Below are positions 8,507 through 17,829 of a DNA stretch of 64,000 nucleotides, one piece after another. This stretch comes from Candidatus Bathyarchaeia archaeon (lineage in GTDB: Archaea; Thermoproteota; Bathyarchaeia; Bathyarchaeales; Bathyarchaeaceae). Within the stretch, counting starts at the first letter, position 1. Each line of letters opens with the position of its first letter. The notes below the pieces were generated by a model. That model ran no database searches. It saw only the letters and a program-made list of their open reading frames with translations, and was not told the origin of the DNA. The stretch covers positions 357,362-421,361 of the forward strand of contig DATETJ010000002.1 in the NCBI GenBank assembly GCA_035283685.1, written 5' to 3'. A program made the translations under genes and the position numbers.

Positions 8507-9011
8507 TGACCAGCGGAACAGTCAAAGCTCCGAAGAGAGCTGTGTTCCACCCCACATGGATGATTAAGGGAACAACGCCTGATATGAGAGCAGCCGCAAG
8601 CGCATTGGAAAAGGACAAACCTGAAAGCGTCAGGAAGACAGCTGTTCCAACATTTGTGACGACGTCATAAACAAACGTCAAGAAGGCTCCTAACACAGCC
8701 GCTTCGGCGAATCCTCCGGCACTGAGCCTCCCGTTTGCTGTTTTGGCATATAAGCCGCCGACGATTCCAATCAGCCCCATGCCTGCGATTTGAAATGGCA
8801 TGACAACTCCAGCGAAGCCGTAGGGTGAGAGAAAACCGTTAGCGAACATGACGAGGCTGCCAAGCAAGCCCCCGTACAGGCTTCCAAAAATCATGCCTGT
8901 GACAAAGGCGATGAGCGAAGTGAACTCCAGATTCATAGGTCTAGCCATAAGTTGAACGCCTATGCATAGGGCTGCTAAAACGCTTAGCAATGCTAATCGT
9001 TGAGTGTCCAC
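8475..9011 (-). CDS. ECF transporter S component, substrate unproven
   Basis: 178 residues, five to six hydrophobic helices, starting at GTG 9011. The segment VQLMARPMNLEFTSLIAFVTG followed by GSLYGGLLGSLVMFANGFLSPYGF resembles vitamin-binding S components of energy-coupling-factor importers, integral membrane proteins that pair with EcfT and ATPases encoded elsewhere. The downstream DUF4430 protein hints at a cobalamin-type ligand; that is inference. A TATA-like aagttatatgg on the minus strand lies near 9050. Confidence 0.75.
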   Translation of the reverse strand: MDTQRLALLSVLAALCIGVQLMARPMNLEFTSLIAFVTGMIFGSLYGGLLGSLVMFANGFLSPYGFAGVVMPFQIAGMGLIGIVGGLYAKTANGRLSAGGFAEAAVLGAFLTFVYDVVTNVGTAVFLTLSGLSFSNALAAALISGVVPLIIHVGWNTALFGALTVPLVNAMHKMLGWR

Positions 9012-9107
9012 GGTGGCCTTCCCAAGTTAATTGGTTGGATAATCCATCCATATAACTTTTGCGACAGAAAACAGCCGTTAATCAGTGCGCCGGTCTTAAA
9101 TGCTAAC

Positions 9108-9257
9108 TTACCCGTGAATAAGTCGAGGTAGGCATTTGGCGCAGACCCACCGGTCCTTACTATTCTGTCTGATCCGTATGAGTGCGGCTTCTCGATCTGA
9201 TTTGTTGCAGGAAAAGCACCGTGCCTCGCTTGCTTCAGTTGAGTCTGACTTGCTCAT
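9108..9257 (-). CDS. Small zinc-ribbon protein, 49 residues
   Basis: An ATG at 9257 preceded by AGGTGA, 49 codons and a TAA at 9108. The protein has CFSC at 14-17 and, after a basic stretch (IRIRQNSKDRW), CAKC at 38-41, so a four-cysteine zinc ribbon of the kind common among small archaeal proteins. The C-terminus reads LPRLIHG. It is divergent from the EamA gene and upstream of the ECF gene on the same strand. Function unknown, possibly nucleic-acid binding. Confidence 0.75.
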   Translation of the reverse strand: MSKSDSTEASEARCFSCNKSDREAALIRIRQNSKDRWVCAKCLPRLIHG

Positions 9258-9368
9258 CTGCTTCACCTTGTTGTTTTCAGCAGTACATTAACACCTAAAT
9301 TCTTAAACCTTCTCAAACAACTCTCCTCAATAGAATTCCAGCAAAGAATTCAGTGAAGGAGCACATGC

Positions 9369-10250
9369 ATGCCTAAGAGGAATCGAAGTCTAGCCCTTCT
9401 TGAAGGAGCAGTGGCTGGCGCGCTATTCGGAACCGCAGCCATATTCATACGGCTTCTGCCTGGCGTCAACGTATTTTCAATTGCCTTCTGGCGGCTAGTC
9501 ATCGCGTCTTCAGTCTTTGTTGCCATTATCGCCATCTCAAAGAGGGGTTTCAGGTGGAGTCCGATTCGAGAAGAGGTGGGGCGTGTGGCGATTCTTGGAA
9601 CTCTCTTGGGCTTGCACTTCATCCTGTTCGTTTCCGCAGTTATGGACACTTCTATCATAAACGCCACGGTGCTGGTCAATACAACATCGATTTGGTCCAT
9701 GTTCGTTTCATCATTGATCTTCAAGTTGAAGCCGTCTCGCGCTGTCATGCTTGGCATCATGGTCTCGTTTCTTGGAGTAATCATAATTACCTACGGCGAC
9801 GCAGCGCCTGGAGCATGGAGCCTTCAGTTGAAAGGAGATTTAGAAGCTGTCCTCGCAGCGGTTGTAGAGGCATTCTACCTCAACTACGGACGAGAGACAA
9901 GAAAGAAATCACAGATCATTCCATTAATGCTGGCAATATACGTTTTTTCAGCCTTAACCGTTCTCGTAATCGGCTTGGGAACAAATCAGTCGTTTTCGTT
10001 TCCACTCCAATGGACGCAAATAGTGCCACTGATTGGTTTGGGAATCCTGCCCACCGCGATGGCTCATTCCTTCTATTTCTCCTCTCTTTCGCATCTCAAA
10101 TCCTTTGAAACTGCAGCCATGGCTTTGCTGGAACCCATAGGCGCCACACTACTTGGCATTTTCATATTTGCGCTAGTTCCAAAACCCATATTCATACTAG
10201 GCGCCGCCCTCGTGTTAGCAGGCATAGTCGCAGTGGCAATGAAAGAGTAA
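9369..10250 (+). CDS. EamA/DMT-family transporter
   Basis: 293 residues, about ten hydrophobic helices in two homologous halves, the drug/metabolite transporter pattern (N-terminal EGAVAGALFGTAAIFIR and, in the second half, LGILPTAMAHSFYFSSL, with ALLEPIGATLLGIFIF). Such proteins export metabolites such as amino acids or nucleosides; the substrate cannot be read from sequence. The start ATG at 9369 has GGAG 8 nt upstream. It is transcribed alone. Confidence 0.9.
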   Translation: MPKRNRSLALLEGAVAGALFGTAAIFIRLLPGVNVFSIAFWRLVIASSVFVAIIAISKRGFRWSPIREEVGRVAILGTLLGLHFILFVSAVMDTSIINATVLVNTTSIWSMFVSSLIFKLKPSRAVMLGIMVSFLGVIIITYGDAAPGAWSLQLKGDLEAVLAAVVEAFYLNYGRETRKKSQIIPLMLAIYVFSALTVLVIGLGTNQSFSFPLQWTQIVPLIGLGILPTAMAHSFYFSSLSHLKSFETAAMALLEPIGATLLGIFIFALVPKPIFILGAALVLAGIVAVAMKE

Positions 10251-10442
10251 ATTGTCCGACGCAGTTTCCTGAAGACTCTGATTTTGTCCGAGTGCTTTTC
10301 GCTTATGGCTTTATAAGAGCGGGAGCACTATTCTGCTTGGAAAGTTTTCTCTTATCCTGTAGGCTTGTCCTATCGAATAATTGAATCTTTTCGAAGTGTA
10401 TCAAAGAGGTAAACATAATTGTGCAGTCTAAGAGCGGGTATT

Positions 10443-10559
10443 GTGACCAACTGTAGAAGATGCAAATCATCTGCACGAGTTCATTGCTCGATTAGGAAGA
10501 AAGCTGGAAGAAAAATATACGTAGACAACAAGAAGAGGGGAGGGACAAAGGATAGCTAA
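10443..10559 (+). CDS. Possible 38-residue cysteine-containing peptide
   Basis: GTG at 10443 to TAA at 10557 gives a basic peptide with CRRC near its start and a later single cysteine, ending 13 nt before the next zinc-ribbon gene. Only a weak RBS-like GGGT precedes it. The remainder of the 10251-10572 gap shows a TATA-like ctttataag at 10309-10317 and nothing else recognisable. It may be a small gene in the same transcript or simply non-coding leader. Confidence 0.3.
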   Translation: MTNCRRCKSSARVHCSIRKKAGRKIYVDNKKRGGTKDS

Positions 10560-10572
10560 CATAGGTGACCAA

Positions 10573-10755
10573 ATGAAATGTCCACAATGTGGCAGAATAA
10601 GTCGTGTCATTTGGATTTCACCAGATGGAAAACAAGCGGGAATCCGATGCTTGGGACGTCATAATCAACTAAGCCGTGGCATTTCAAAGTACGGCTCAGC
10701 CGCACGCCCCACAACTAAAACGCAGACAAACATGGTTTTTCTAATGGACATTTAA
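10573..10755 (+). CDS. Small zinc-binding protein, 60 residues
   Basis: Begins with CPQC at residues 3-6 and has a later cysteine followed by a histidine (CLGRH), giving a likely zinc site. The C-terminal half (SKYGSAARPTTKTQTNMVFL) is polar. Not assigned to a named family. The ATG is preceded by aggtgacca, a fair RBS. Likely co-transcribed with the 61-residue protein 40 nt downstream. Confidence 0.65.
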   Translation: MKCPQCGRISRVIWISPDGKQAGIRCLGRHNQLSRGISKYGSAARPTTKTQTNMVFLMDI

Positions 10756-10794
10756 ACCATAGCAACTATTGCCTCAACTTAGGAGTGAGAAGAA

Positions 10795-10980
10795 TTGGAC
10801 AAAAGAAAAATCGTCAGCGAGGATGATTTGGGGACTATGAGACTGAGTGATGACTATCTCTTCGAGCTTGAAGAATGGCTACGACATATGATAAATGAAG
10901 CAGAAGAGAACGGTGACATCTGCAAGAGAAACCAGTTCCTCGCTTTGAGAGCAGAGCTCCTTTTGTTAGAAGAAGCTTAG
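10795..10980 (+). CDS. Small acidic helical protein, 61 residues
   Basis: TTG start at 10795 with GGAGTGAG about 7 nt upstream. Acidic and rich in leucine and glutamate (LFELEEWLRHMINEAEEN, LRAELLLLEEA), predicted all-helical and probably oligomeric. No known motif. It ends 22 nt before the tRNA-like element, and its last bases (GCTCCTTTTG) match the sequence that precedes the tRNA 3'-end copies at 24520 and 29620, so the 3' end may have been shaped by an insertion. Confidence 0.5.
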   Translation: MDKRKIVSEDDLGTMRLSDDYLFELEEWLRHMINEAEENGDICKRNQFLALRAELLLLEEA

Positions 10981-11001
10981 ACGAGTCTTTAAGCAACTCC
11001 T

Positions 11002-11090
11002 GCCCCCGGGGAAGGGATTTCAGCACCAATCTACTGGTAAAGAAATGCCATAATATGCTTGGCGAGAGTTCGAATCTCTCTATGGCCACT
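11002..11090 (+). other. tRNA-derived element: tRNA-Ser 3'-end copy plus truncated tRNA-like minihelix
   Basis: Positions 11005-11020 (CCCGGGGAAGGGATTT) match the 3' end of the tRNA-Ser gene at 29658-29788 read on the opposite strand. After CAGCACCAAT... comes a minihelix: GCCATA (11047-11052) pairs with TATGGC (11081-11086), enclosing a complete T-arm GAGAG-TTCGAAT-CTCTC (11064-11080). D- and anticodon arms are absent. The segment after GGGATTT is homologous to 25321-25380, so the same structure was copied there. Either a tRNA relic or an element end. Confidence 0.6.
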
Positions 11091-11142
11091 ACTTACAGAG
11101 TGCAGATTGCCATGGGAGTTCCTTTGAGAATCCTTCTCAGCC

Positions 11143-12789
11143 TTATTCTTCCCCTCTGGAGGGCATGCCTTCTGCCTTTGGCCTTGTTGCGGCGATCACA
11201 TCATCGATTCTTAGAATCATGGAGGCTACTTCGGCTGCCGACTTTAAGGCCTGCTGCTTGACCCGAACCGGGTCAATGACACCCTCCTCTAGCATGTTCG
11301 CGACACTGCCTGAAAAAACGCCGACGCCCATTGCAACTCCTTTCTTTTTCTGGTGGGCTGACCTTAATGCCACTAGCATATCGATGGTGTTGAGGCCCGC
11401 GTTCTCCGCCAAGGTTTTAGGGACTGCCTCCACGGCATCGGCGAAGGCTTCTATGGCGAGTTGTTCTCGTCCTCCCACACTTGCTGCGTAGTCGCGGAGC
11501 TCTTTGGCTATTTCAGCTTCAACGGCTCCTCCGCCCGCAACGACCTTGTTGTGTTCGATTACGTCTGCAACGACGGATAGGGCGTCGTGGATGGCTCTCT
11601 CAGCTTCGTCTATCATTTTCTCAAGGCCTGCACGAATTAGCACTGAGACGGATCTTGGATTCTTGCATTTCTCTATGAAGACCATTTTGTCGTTGCCGAT
11701 TTTCCGTTCTTCCACCAGTCCAGCTTCTCCCAAATCTTTAGCTTTCAAGTCGTCTAGATTGTTGATGATTCTCCCGCCTGTTGCCTTGGCTAGTTTCTCC
11801 ATGTCAGATTCCTTGGCTCTTCTCACGGCCATGATTTCCTCCTTGGCTAGGAAGTGTTGGGCTAGGTCATCGATGCCCTTCTGGCAGATTAGCACGTTAG
11901 CGCCTGCCTTCTTAACTTTCTCCACCATGTCCTTGAGCATGCGGCTCTCTTGGTCTAGAAAGGCTTTCATTTGAGTGGGTTCGTGTATTCTGATCTCAGC
12001 GCTGATCTCTGTCTTCTTCACTTCTAGAGCGGCGTTTATGAGGGCTATTTTGGCTTTCTCGATTCTCTTAGGCATGCCAGGGTGAACTACTTCTTTGTCT
12101 AGTATTATTCCTTGGATGAGCTCTGTGTCAGCTAGGCTTTTTCCCTCTTTCTTGATTATTTGGATGTTGTCGATGTCAGCAATAATTTTCTCGCCCCTCT
12201 GCTCGACGATCTGTTTCACGGCGTCGACGGCGATCTTCGCCAAATGTTGTCTTGCTTCGCCCACCACTTTGCTCGCCATGGAGGTCACAGCGACCTTACG
12301 TAAAGTTTCCCGGTCCTCAATATCAACAGGGATTCCGAGCTTTTGAAGAACCTCTTCGGCCTTCTGAAAGGCTTTTCTGTAGCCGCTCACAATTGTAGTT
12401 GAATGAATTTTTTGATCCAAAAGCTCCTGCGCCTTTCCCAAGAGTTCTCCCGCCAAAATCACGGCGGTAGTGGTTCCGTCGCCAACCATGTCATCCTGTG
12501 TCTCGGCCACCTCCACCACCATCTTAGCTGCAGGATGTTGCACATCAATCTCCTTTAGAATGACAGCGCCATCGTTAGTTATCTTGATGTCACCCATACC
12601 GCTGATGAGCATTTTGTCCATGCCACGCGGACCCAGAGTGGTCTTTACGGCTTCGGCAATTATTCTGGCCGCCATTATGTTGTTTCTCTGAGCTTCTTTT
12701 CCCCTACTTCGGCCAGTTCCTTCCTTCAAAATGAGAACGGGCTGTCCCGTTTCCGTTGTTGTTAAATAAGCCACGTGAATTTCCTCCAT
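11143..12789 (-). CDS. thsA: Thermosome subunit (group II chaperonin)
   Basis: 548 residues. Thermosomes are two-ring ATP-driven folding chambers. Visible blocks: [11 protein letters not shown] near 50 and [18 protein letters not shown] near 100 (the GDGTT nucleotide motif), then VTSMASKVV, and [13 protein letters not shown] near 415. The C-terminus ([13 protein letters not shown]) lacks the GGM-rich tail found in the second subunit at 15259. The ATG is followed by [20 protein letters not shown]. Divergent promoter lies in the following 50 nt. Confidence 0.97.
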   Translation of the reverse strand: MEEIHVAYLTTTETGQPVLILKEGTGRSRGKEAQRNNIMAARIIAEAVKTTLGPRGMDKMLISGMGDIKITNDGAVILKEIDVQHPAAKMVVEVAETQDDMVGDGTTTAVILAGELLGKAQELLDQKIHSTTIVSGYRKAFQKAEEVLQKLGIPVDIEDRETLRKVAVTSMASKVVGEARQHLAKIAVDAVKQIVEQRGEKIIADIDNIQIIKKEGKSLADTELIQGIILDKEVVHPGMPKRIEKAKIALINAALEVKKTEISAEIRIHEPTQMKAFLDQESRMLKDMVEKVKKAGANVLICQKGIDDLAQHFLAKEEIMAVRRAKESDMEKLAKATGGRIINNLDDLKAKDLGEAGLVEERKIGNDKMVFIEKCKNPRSVSVLIRAGLEKMIDEAERAIHDALSVVADVIEHNKVVAGGGAVEAEIAKELRDYAASVGGREQLAIEAFADAVEAVPKTLAENAGLNTIDMLVALRSAHQKKKGVAMGVGVFSGSVANMLEEGVIDPVRVKQQALKSAAEVASMILRIDDVIAATRPKAEGMPSRGEE

Positions 12790-12836
12790 TTTCGATTTGG
12801 ATTTGTATTTGGTTTGGGGTTAAATAAATCTGCCTA

Positions 12837-12970
12837 TTATACCGAAAGCGCTTCCTGAATCTTAGCGCGGGCTTCGTGGAACTGCCTGATGTTTCAAAGT
12901 GGGCGAGAAGGGTGCGCGCACGCGGATTGATGCCCTCTGATTCAATTAGTTTGGCGAGTTGAATGAGCTT
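12837..12970 (-). pseudogene. Remnant of an unrecognised gene with a frameshift
   Basis: On the minus strand one frame reads KLIQLAKLIESEGINPRA then RTLLAHFETSG; it continues sensibly in the next frame as QFHEARAKIQEALSV and a TAA at 12839-12837. Adding one base at a GG run near 12877 would join the two. A stop lies directly upstream of the fragment and no start codon is seen, so only the 3' part of a gene remains. The family was not identified. The rest of the 12790-13053 gap shows nothing recognisable. Confidence 0.45.
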
Positions 12971-13053
12971 TTATGCCTAGCGCACGCGGTAGTCGGTAGT
13001 CATTTGCAAAACAAAAAAGGGGGTTGGAAATTCCCAGGTCGACTTGGTGATTG

Positions 13054-13713
13054 CTATTTTTTCTGCGCATAGATGGAATCTGTCTTGTGACCTATTCTTC
13101 TCCATCCATCGTATAAATACGCGTATATGGTGTAGTACCCCGTTTCTTTGGGTGTGAACTCAGCAGAGTAACGGGCTTCCTCGCCAACCGAAAGTTCCTT
13201 TATATCTATTGTGGCCTGCTCTTCAAATTTTCCTGCGGGGGTTTCTACCCAGAATTCCAGTTTCAGTCCCGTAATTTCTCTCAAGCCCTTTATGGTTGCC
13301 TCAGCCGAGAGGGTCTCTCCAATTGTCGTATACGGGTGTGAAAGCACTACTAGGCGACTGATTTCTGCTTTTTCCTCGATTACGGTGATGTGCGTCCAAC
13401 CGGATTCCCACCAGAAGTAGTCTCCATCCTTACGTGCACTGATAGTGGCGTATACCTCAGCTGATCCTTGTGCGTTAACTTGGAAAACCACTTCTCGCTC
13501 TTCATTTGGCTCAAGCTCTCCGATGTAGTGTCCTATTCCAAAAGGAAAGAATAAAGGAAAAAGATAAAAGGTATCTAGAGAGTGCAACTCCACGTCAAGT
13601 CTTTTAAGAGTTTTATTTCCTGTGTTTTTCAGCTTCAATGTTACCCATTGCTTTCCTTTATCCATCTCCGTAGGGTTCAATTCATACTCGATAGGATACT
13701 TCAATCTCAACAA
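13054..13713 (-). CDS. Beta-sandwich protein of CARDB type
   Basis: 219 residues, unrecognised at family level. Its composition (VTLKLKNTGNKTLKRLDVEL, GELEPNEEREVVFQV, YSAEFTPKETGYYTIYAYLYDG) matches tandem beta-sandwich domains of the CARDB kind, usually adhesion or surface modules. No signal peptide or anchor is visible, unlike most surface proteins, so it may act inside the cell or be exported by another route. Transcribed alone; aacaactttcacctcctttcat upstream shows a good RBS (AGGAGGTGA on the coding strand). Confidence 0.75.
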   Translation of the reverse strand: MLRLKYPIEYELNPTEMDKGKQWVTLKLKNTGNKTLKRLDVELHSLDTFYLFPLFFPFGIGHYIGELEPNEEREVVFQVNAQGSAEVYATISARKDGDYFWWESGWTHITVIEEKAEISRLVVLSHPYTTIGETLSAEATIKGLREITGLKLEFWVETPAGKFEEQATIDIKELSVGEEARYSAEFTPKETGYYTIYAYLYDGWRRIGHKTDSIYAQKK

Positions 13714-13864
13714 CTTTCACCTCCTTTCATCTCACAAAAAATCTCTACTTGCGTTCGCGCAACCACATATTCAAATGCCTCAGGATTTAACTATTTACGC
13801 GCGCGGTGATCTGAATGGGAAAGCTAAAATCTGGATTTGCAAATTATATTACTGAAGGAAAAAC

Positions 13865-13945
13865 ATGGCTCAGTACAAAAATCGTTTTCATTCTCAAGAT
13901 GAGTGGGAACAGTTAAAACGTAAATGCATGAAGATTAGGAGGTGA
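13865..13945 (+). CDS. 26-residue basic peptide
   Basis: ATG at 13865 with GAAGGA 7 nt upstream; a 26-residue peptide, basic at its end, whose TGA lies inside the strong Shine-Dalgarno (AGGAGGTGA) of the next ORF. Tight spacing suggests translational coupling with the 61-residue gene. No recognised motif. Confidence 0.4.
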   Translation: MAQYKNRFHSQDEWEQLKRKCMKIRR

Positions 13946-13949
13946 TAAA

Positions 13950-14135
13950 TTGCCTTTAGAACCTGCTAAGACTATGCAAATAGAGAAAGTGCCAGAAACT
14001 AGTGAAGCAGAAGCATGGGCGAATTTCAATAAAAGACTAAACGATTTAGTGAATCTAGGATACACAATAGCACATGCAACAAACACATACATTCTATTTA
14101 GAAGGACGCGCACCGCAAACAGAAGGGAAGAATAA
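13950..14135 (+). CDS. Small hypothetical protein, 61 residues
   Basis: TTG start at 13950 immediately after AGGAGGTGA (13937-13945). The translation (SEAEAWANFNKRLNDLVNLGYTIAHATN) is predicted helical. No family recognised. Second gene of a two-ORF unit with 13865-13945. Low functional information, but the RBS is strong. Confidence 0.5.
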   Translation: MPLEPAKTMQIEKVPETSEAEAWANFNKRLNDLVNLGYTIAHATNTYILFRRTRTANRREE

Positions 14136-14237
14136 CTCAAGCAGCCTATCAGTCCCTCAAAAACCCAACCGCCTATTTTCCTATGAGAAATTTACGTATA
14201 AACTTTTTACCATCATAATTTGTCTCCTTAACATCTC

Positions 14238-15017
14238 CTAGCTGAGTATGACGTCGATCATCAGAGCCAATATTATCCCGAGTAAGAGACTGACGGAGAC
14301 GGTGTGTTTATACCCATACTCATGCGCCACCGGGATCAGTTCATCTGCCGTGATGTAGGTCATAACTCCTGCCGCGAAGACGAGTGAAAGACCCACTATA
14401 GTCTTTGTTCCAACAAGAGAGAGAGCAACAGTCCCAACTAGGGCTGCGACAGGCTCAGCCAGCCCTGAGAGAAACGTAAGAACTGCTATCTTAAAGGGCT
14501 TCATCCCTGCCTTTGTAAAAAGAATGGCGGTGGCGACGCCTTCGGGTATATTGTGAAGCATTATGGCGGCGGTAATTATCAAACCCAGTCTGGGCATGTA
14601 AGTGTAGCCTGCAGCGACAACAAATCCTTCTGGAAAGTTATGTAGTGTTATACCTATGGCAATGAGCTCCCCAGTTCTGAGCATTTTCGCGTGCCTGCTA
14701 TCTTCCGTCCCAGTCGCCAGTTCAATGTGAGGGATAGTCAGGTCGAGCCCGATCATCGTTAGAGCGCCCAATGAAAACATGATTATCAACTCAATGTGTG
14801 CAAGCAGTTTTGCAGCTTCGAGGAAGAGGTTGTTAAATGCGACAAGGAGCATCACCCCAGAGGCGAGTCCCAAGGAGAAACTCACAACTCTGTCACTAAC
14901 TCTTCTCAGCGGGAGGACAATTATCCCGCCAATCCCTGTAGCCGTCCCTGCTATGAGGCTTAGGAGAAATGGTTCAAATACTGAGTCCATACTATTGGCA
15001 CTTCCTGCGCTGGACAC
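14238..15017 (-). CDS. ZIP-family metal transporter
   Basis: 259 residues, about eight helices. The two metal-path motifs of ZIP proteins are clear: HNFPEG near residue 127 and HNIPEG near residue 155. ZIP proteins import Zn2+ or Fe2+. Between helices 3 and 4 lies a short His/Glu-containing loop (ATGTEDSRHAKM). The start is ATG at 15017; the upstream 240 nt up to the second thermosome gene hold both divergent promoters. Confidence 0.93.
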   Translation of the reverse strand: MSSAGSANSMDSVFEPFLLSLIAGTATGIGGIIVLPLRRVSDRVVSFSLGLASGVMLLVAFNNLFLEAAKLLAHIELIIMFSLGALTMIGLDLTIPHIELATGTEDSRHAKMLRTGELIAIGITLHNFPEGFVVAAGYTYMPRLGLIITAAIMLHNIPEGVATAILFTKAGMKPFKIAVLTFLSGLAEPVAALVGTVALSLVGTKTIVGLSLVFAAGVMTYITADELIPVAHEYGYKHTVSVSLLLGIILALMIDVILS

Positions 15018-15186
15018 GCTGTTCTAAGGGAGAGACCATTACTTAGGAGCAATTAATGTTGATAACGCGCCCACAGAATTTAAGTATGAAGGAAATTGCT
15101 ACAGCAAGTAAGGCTGCCGCGCGCGCTAACATATTGCATATTGTTCTAGATTTAATTGCCGATAAACAATGAGTTTAAATCTTTTT

Positions 15187-15198
15187 CTTTATAATAAG
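15187..15198 (+). promoter_or_regulatory. TATA box of the second thermosome gene
   Basis: CTTTATAATAAG at 15189-15198 with a purine/thymine-rich BRE-like stretch before it. It lies about 70 nt upstream of the TTG start at 15259, leaving a leader of roughly 45 nt that includes GAGGAGG at 15240-15246. An in-frame ATG at 15213 opening an 18-codon ORF is too close to the expected transcription start to be a convincing leader peptide. Confidence 0.55.
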
Positions 15199-15258
15199 AG
15201 TTAAGTGGTTTGATGAGTAAAGATGTGCGCGCGCAAATCGAGGAGGATTGGTTAGAAA

Positions 15259-16926
15259 TTGTCAACTGAATTAGCTGGAACCCCTGTTCTAATATTGCGG
15301 GAGGGAGCGTCCCGTTCTAGAGGAAGAGAGGCCCTTCACGCCAATATCATGGCATCAAAAATAGTCGCTGAATCTGTAAAGAGCGCCTTGGGACCCAAAG
15401 GCATGGACAAGATGCTCGTCGACAGCTTCGGCGACGTCACAATAACCAGCGACGGGAGAACCATTCTGAGCGAAATGGACATTCAACACCCAGCCGCCAA
15501 GATGATGGTTGAAGTATCTAAGGCACAAGACGACGAAGTCGGCGACGGCACAACAAGCGCCGTAATCATAGCAGGTGAACTTCTCAGCAAGGCTGAAGAA
15601 CTCATCGACAAAGGCGTTCATCCAACAGTCATCATAGACGGCTACAGAAAAGCTGGAGAAAAAGCCCTAGAAATCTTGGAAAAGATCGGTATTCCAGTTC
15701 GCTCTCTTGACAGTCAATGGTTGAAAAAGGTCGCCGTGACATCGATGGCTAGCAAACTTGTGGCTGATCACAAGGAGCAGTTAGCCGACATCGCTTCGCA
15801 AGCAATCTTACACGTTGCCGAAAAGGGTGAAAAAGAATTCAAGGTAGACATCGACGACGTTATGATTGAGAAGAAGGCCGGTGAATCGATGACGGAGACT
15901 AGGCTCATCAACGGCATAGTTGTTGACAAGGAAGTGGTTCACTCAGGAATGCCCAAACGGGTTGAGAAAGCCAAGATTGCGCTCCTCGACACTCCACTGG
16001 AGATTGAAAAGACCGAGTTCGATGCTAAAATCAACATTGAAAGCCCAGAGCAGATGGAAGCTTTCCTACAGCAAGAGGAAACAATGCTGAAAGACATGGT
16101 TGAAAAGCTTGCCAAGACGGGCGCAAATGTAATCATTGCTCAAAAGGGCATAGACGACCTTGTTCAGCATTTCCTAGCTCGAAAACAGATATTAACAGTC
16201 AGACGGGTCAAGAAATCCGACATGGAGAAGCTTGCGAGGGCTACTGGCGGAAAAATAATCACCAACCTAGACGATGTGTCAGAAAATGACTTGGGCTACG
16301 CCGAATTAGTGGAAGAACGCAAAATCGGCGACGACAAAATGACCTTCATTGAAGGATGCAAGAATCCGAAATCGGTTGCCATCCTCATTAGAGGAGGAAC
16401 CGAAAGAATAGTGGCTGAGGCTGAGAGGTCAATACACGACGCCTTGTGTGTCGCTCGCGACGTTGTTCGAGAGCCAAAAATTGTGGCTGGAGGAGGTGCA
16501 CTAGAGCTCGAAGTGGCCAGAGCGTTGAGAGAATACGCCCATACCCTCTTAGGAAAAGAACAACTTGCGGTGGTGGCTTACTCTGAAGCGTTAGAGTCGA
16601 TACCATTGATCCTTGCCGAAAACGCGGGATTAGATCCAATTGATATTCTTTCAGAGCTGAGAGCCCGCCACGAAAAGGGCGAAGTCTGGGCTGGAATTGA
16701 GGTTATTGAAGGCAAAGCAAAAAACATGGAGAAGGCAGGCGTTTTTGAACCCTTAGCTGTCAAAAAACAAATAATCAAGTCTGCAACCGAAGCCGCCACA
16801 ATGATTCTAAAGATTGACGACGTAATCGCCTCTGGAAAGATGAAAGCCCCACCAATGCCACCGGGAGGCGCTCCCGGAATGGGCGGTCCCGGCGGAATGG
16901 GGCCTGAAGGCGCTGGAGAGTTCTAG
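15259..16926 (+). CDS. thsB: Thermosome subunit (group II chaperonin), second paralogue
   Basis: 555 residues from a TTG with GAGGAGG 12 nt upstream. The blocks are the same as in the subunit at 11143 ([49 protein letters not shown]). It has the glycine/methionine-rich flexible tail [13 protein letters not shown] that the other subunit lacks. The two subunits probably form hetero-oligomeric rings. The gene is divergent from the ZIP gene and apparently transcribed alone. Confidence 0.97.
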   Translation: MSTELAGTPVLILREGASRSRGREALHANIMASKIVAESVKSALGPKGMDKMLVDSFGDVTITSDGRTILSEMDIQHPAAKMMVEVSKAQDDEVGDGTTSAVIIAGELLSKAEELIDKGVHPTVIIDGYRKAGEKALEILEKIGIPVRSLDSQWLKKVAVTSMASKLVADHKEQLADIASQAILHVAEKGEKEFKVDIDDVMIEKKAGESMTETRLINGIVVDKEVVHSGMPKRVEKAKIALLDTPLEIEKTEFDAKINIESPEQMEAFLQQEETMLKDMVEKLAKTGANVIIAQKGIDDLVQHFLARKQILTVRRVKKSDMEKLARATGGKIITNLDDVSENDLGYAELVEERKIGDDKMTFIEGCKNPKSVAILIRGGTERIVAEAERSIHDALCVARDVVREPKIVAGGGALELEVARALREYAHTLLGKEQLAVVAYSEALESIPLILAENAGLDPIDILSELRARHEKGEVWAGIEVIEGKAKNMEKAGVFEPLAVKKQIIKSATEAATMILKIDDVIASGKMKAPPMPPGGAPGMGGPGGMGPEGAGEF

Positions 16927-17022
16927 CATAACCGCCCGAAGAAAAAAATCTGGATCAGTCCACCTAAACTAACACGCTTTGAAAGAGCCTACTTAGTGGG
17001 AGCACGCGCACTCTGGGGTTGG

Positions 17023-17277
17023 TCACTGCGACGGTTCTTTGCGTTTCACAAGTTCTACTCGACGTTTGCCTTTAGTCAAAGACGAAACGTAAACCTTGCC
17101 TTGGACTTCCATCTTCATCAATGTCTTGTTCAAGGCTCCGAAGCCCAAATCCTCGTGTGTTTCTCTGAGCAGATCGAACAGCTCCTCGTCGGTCATTGCG
17201 CCCTTTTTCTCTAAGACCTCGACTATGGTTAAATCCAAAGGGTGAGGATGCCAGGTTCTAACAGCCAAACAAACCAC
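17023..17277 (-). CDS. Small winged-helix-like protein
   Basis: 84 residues. TIVEVLEKKGAMTDEELFDLL, then ETHEDLGFGALNKTLMKMEVQGKVYVSSL, has the helix-turn-helix-plus-wing spacing of small archaeal DNA-binding proteins. The tail is basic (KGKRRVELVKRKE). A TATA-like gataaatatgg (around 17304) precedes it on the minus strand. Target unknown. The gap 17278-17496 also carries the promoter of the next gene. Confidence 0.65.
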   Translation of the reverse strand: MVCLAVRTWHPHPLDLTIVEVLEKKGAMTDEELFDLLRETHEDLGFGALNKTLMKMEVQGKVYVSSLTKGKRRVELVKRKEPSQ

Positions 17278-17496
17278 ACACTTTATGCTATTATTAAGCG
17301 GAGATAAATATGGATATATAGATAGAAAACGAAAGGTGAGTACAAACGCCTCATAAGGGTATTGGTTTCAAGTTGCATTGACGAGCTATGGAGAAATCTT
17401 CTGCGCACGCTTGAAAGCTAAATTAAGTATTATAACAAAACTCAGAATGAAATGTTTAAAGCTGAACTGAAAGAATAAGTACCGTGAGTAAAAAAA

Positions 17497-17772
17497 ATGA
17501 CAGCGGAAACAAAAGGAATAGAAATAAAGAGTCGGGGATTGTTCCTGATTGGAATCCTTCTGTTGCTTATTGGATTAGTTGCCTCATTCTACACAGAAAC
17601 GCATTATGTTTCTCCTGTTGGCGAGCAACCCTTTACCCCATACCAATCAATAGGCATAGTCTTAGTTCTGTTTGGAGTATTATTCATAGTGTTAGGGTTC
17701 TTCTACCCGTTAAGCGGAGGGCGTGAAACCAGACAAAGGCAGCTCTCTGTCATTCCTAAACCGTCTGAATAG
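17497..17772 (+). CDS. Small membrane protein, two TM helices
   Basis: 91 residues. Two hydrophobic segments, about 14-31 (GLFLIGILLLLIGLVAS) and 50-70 (IGIVLVLFGVLFIVLGFF), joined by a short loop and followed by a basic tail. The TM hairpin with a polar tail is common to several archaeal families; function is unknown. It stands alone between the winged-helix gene and the 102-residue gene. Confidence 0.6.
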   Translation: MTAETKGIEIKSRGLFLIGILLLLIGLVASFYTETHYVSPVGEQPFTPYQSIGIVLVLFGVLFIVLGFFYPLSGGRETRQRQLSVIPKPSE

Positions 17773-17829
17773 CACGCGCAAATGCTTTATATCCGACTTT
17801 CTTAGACTCTCTCTTTCGAGAGTGCGATT

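Noticed and set aside
9012..9107. Cobalamin riboswitch before the ECF S component
   Set aside because: The leader after the TATA-like element is only about 30 nt, with no room for such a structure.
15213..15269. 18-codon ORF overlapping the second thermosome start
   Set aside because: Its ATG lies only about 15 nt after the TATA box, so it would not be inside the transcript; no RBS.
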